A stretch of 6,473 nt of DNA from positions 1 to 6,473 of the forward strand of contig JAHEHQ010000151.1 of NCBI GenBank assembly GCA_024644505.1, in the 5' to 3' direction. Position numbers and translations under genes: made by a program. The stretch comes from Gammaproteobacteria bacterium (GTDB taxonomy: Bacteria; Pseudomonadota; Gammaproteobacteria; Chromatiales; Chromatiaceae). Under the pieces are notes generated by a model. It made no database searches and was not told where the DNA came from. It was given only the letters and a program-made list of their open reading frames with translations. Positions 4,985-6,473 of this stretch are shown in pieces. How positions within the stretch are numbered: the stretch's first letter is position 1; each line of letters begins with the position of its first letter.

Positions 4985-6473
4985 ATGTCCTGGCAGGGCT
5001 GGATATTGCGGGTGGACCTCACCCACCAGGAAATCCTTCGCGAAAAACTGAACCGTGAATGGGCGGAGGATTTTCTCGGTCAGCGGGGATTGGCCACCAA
5101 ATACCTTGCCGAGGAGATCGACCCGGCGGTTGATCCGCTTTCGCCCGGCAACAAGCTGATTTTCGCGACAGGCCCCATGACCGGCACCATGGCCTCCACG
5201 GGCGGTCGCTGGTCCGCCGTTACCAAAGGTGCGTTGACCGGTGCGATTGCCGCTTCCAACGCCGGCGGTTTCTTCGGCGCCGAGTTGAAGTTTGCCGGTT
5301 TCGACATGGTGATCCTGGAGGGCAGGGCACCTCATCCCGTTTACCTGATGGTCAGGGACGATGACGCCGAACTTATGGATGCCCGGGAGTTCCTCTGGGG
5401 TGAGTCGGTCTGGACCACGGAAGAGCGTATCCGTGCCCGACACGGGGATCCACAGATACGCATCGCCTCAATCGGCAGGGCCGGCGAGAACCAGGTGAAG
5501 TATGCCTGCGTCGTCTGCGACAGGGACCGGGCGGCCGGACGCTCCGGCGTGGGTGCGGTCATGGGATCCAAGAATATCAAGGCCGTCGCAGTGCGGGGCA
5601 GTCGCGGTGTCGGGGTCCATGATCCAACCCGATTCATGGAGGCGGTCCGTCGCTGTCGCGGGAAACTGGATGGCCATTCCGCGAGAAGGCAGTTGATGAA
5701 ACGGGGCACACTCCCGATGATGGACACCACCAACGCCTTCGGCGCCCTGCCGACCCGCAATGCCCGGGACGTCACATTTTCCGGGGTGCCGGGCATCAAC
5801 TCCGACCGGATGCTGGCGAAACGGCTCTCGGACGGCAAGTCCAACCTGGTGCACAACAAGGCCTGTTTCGGTTGTTCGATCGGATGCGGGCGGGTTTCCA
5901 GAATAGATCCCACGCACCCGGCCATTCAGGGTAAGGGTGATCGGTACCGGAGAGCCGGCGGAGGATTGGAGTACGAAAACGGTTTTGCCTTTGGCCCGAT
6001 GGTCGGCTGCGACGATATCGAAGCGGCGACCTATGTCAATTTCCTCTGCAATGAACAGGGCATGGATCCCATTTCATTCGGGGGGACGGTGTCCGCCGCC
6101 ATGGAACTGTTCGAGACCGGTGCCATCGGTCTGGAAGAGACCGGCGGTGTGCCTTTTGAATTCGGTTTTGTCGATGCGCTGGTCAGGGCGGCGGAATGGA
6201 CCGCCGTAGGGGAGGGCTTTGGCCGCGACCTGGCCCTGGGTGCACAGGGGCTGTGTGAAAAGTATGGGCATCCCGAGTTCTCCATCACGGTCAAGGGTCA
6301 GGAGTTCCCGGGATACGATCCCCGTGCAATGCAGGGGATGGGGCTGGCATATGCGACCAGCAACCGGGGGGCATGCCATATGCGGGCATCCCCCTATGCC
6401 GCGGATTTCACCGAGGTGGGGACCGAAGGCCGTGCAACGGTCGTGCGGAAAACCCAGGACAAGGCCGCCGCCA
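4985..6473 (+). CDS. aldehyde:ferredoxin oxidoreductase family protein (partial, 3' end outside window)
   Basis: Tungsten- or molybdenum-bis-pterin enzyme family that oxidises aldehydes to carboxylic acids, or runs the reverse, with ferredoxin; also includes BamB-type relatives. It is probably cytoplasmic, with no signal sequence. Visible are 496 residues of an expected 600 or so. The N-terminal domain has GWILRVDL (5-12), FLGQRGL (30-36), GPMTGTMASTGGRWS (63-77), and AGENQVKYA (166-174), then GRSGVGAVMGSKNIKAV (185-201). The [4Fe-4S] site is Cys294-x2-Cys297-x3-Cys301; the fourth cysteine lies past the edge. Later motifs include LEYENGFAFGP, a YDPR segment, and LAYATSNRGACHMR (454-467). Gln33 replaces the first Gly of the GGRG motif usual in the family. 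Only 155 nt separate it from the NamZ-family stop, with a repeat between, so it is probably a separate transcription unit. The substrate cannot be told from sequence. Confidence 0.93.
   Translation, partial: MSWQGWILRVDLTHQEILREKLNREWAEDFLGQRGLATKYLAEEIDPAVDPLSPGNKLIFATGPMTGTMASTGGRWSAVTKGALTGAIAASNAGGFFGAELKFAGFDMVILEGRAPHPVYLMVRDDDAELMDAREFLWGESVWTTEERIRARHGDPQIRIASIGRAGENQVKYACVVCDRDRAAGRSGVGAVMGSKNIKAVAVRGSRGVGVHDPTRFMEAVRRCRGKLDGHSARRQLMKRGTLPMMDTTNAFGALPTRNARDVTFSGVPGINSDRMLAKRLSDGKSNLVHNKACFGCSIGCGRVSRIDPTHPAIQGKGDRYRRAGGGLEYENGFAFGPMVGCDDIEAATYVNFLCNEQGMDPISFGGTVSAAMELFETGAIGLEETGGVPFEFGFVDALVRAAEWTAVGEGFGRDLALGAQGLCEKYGHPEFSITVKGQEFPGYDPRAMQGMGLAYATSNRGACHMRASPYAADFTEVGTEGRATVVRKTQDKAAA

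Noticed and set aside
4820..5443. 207-codon minus-strand frame over the repeat and the oxidoreductase N-terminus
   Set aside because: The opposite strand encodes clear oxidoreductase motifs; this frame also translates the repeat, giving low-complexity sequence.
5341..5925. 194-codon and 149-codon minus-strand frames inside the oxidoreductase
   Set aside because: They are antisense to a continuous, motif-rich reading frame that runs off the right edge.

Overview
The window looks like ordinary chromosomal DNA from a Gram-negative proteobacterium. A gammaproteobacterium, perhaps one related to the sulfur-oxidising or anaerobic Chromatiales-type lineages, is my best guess from protein style, moderately high GC and the intergenic repeat types. 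That placement is inference. I see no transposase, integrase, phage gene, CRISPR array, tRNA or rRNA.

Left part (1-2230, + strand): a two-gene unit encodes a MotA/TolQ/ExbB-type inner-membrane ion-channel subunit, followed 19 nt later by a MotB/OmpA-type partner. The partner has one N-terminal membrane helix carrying a candidate proton-binding Asp, a very long proline-free coiled coil, and a C-terminal OmpA-like peptidoglycan-binding domain. Together they should form a proton-driven stator-like machine tied to the cell wall. No flagellar, Tol or TonB gene is visible beside it.

Middle (2231-2839): a 335-nt gap holds a run of four hairpins followed by a strong intrinsic terminator (2341-2471). 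This is a candidate small RNA, or less likely a leader RNA. Two of its hairpins expose GGA in the loop, as CsrA/RsmA-binding RNAs do. It is followed by a 46-residue putative exported peptide (2566-2706). A cluster of palindromes comes next: a 24-bp perfect palindrome over the peptide gene's stop codon, and a 24-bp inverted repeat (2763-2836) whose arms are themselves palindromic. These lie between two convergent genes.

Right part: a minus-strand DUF2459/TIGR02117-type lipoprotein gene (2840-3511) is divergent from a DUF1343/NamZ-type (exo-N-acetylmuramidase family) gene (3624-4829) across a 112-bp shared upstream region. A dispersed-repeat-like GC-rich hairpin (4882-4920) separates NamZ from a tungsten/molybdenum-pterin aldehyde:ferredoxin oxidoreductase family gene (4985 to beyond the right edge, 496 residues visible). 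That gene carries the first three of the expected [4Fe-4S] cysteines.

The first four protein products (motor pair, DUF2459 lipoprotein, NamZ family) share a cell-envelope/peptidoglycan theme. The oxidoreductase appears to begin a separate metabolic unit. The least explained parts are the structured RNA candidate and the coiled-coil motor pair.
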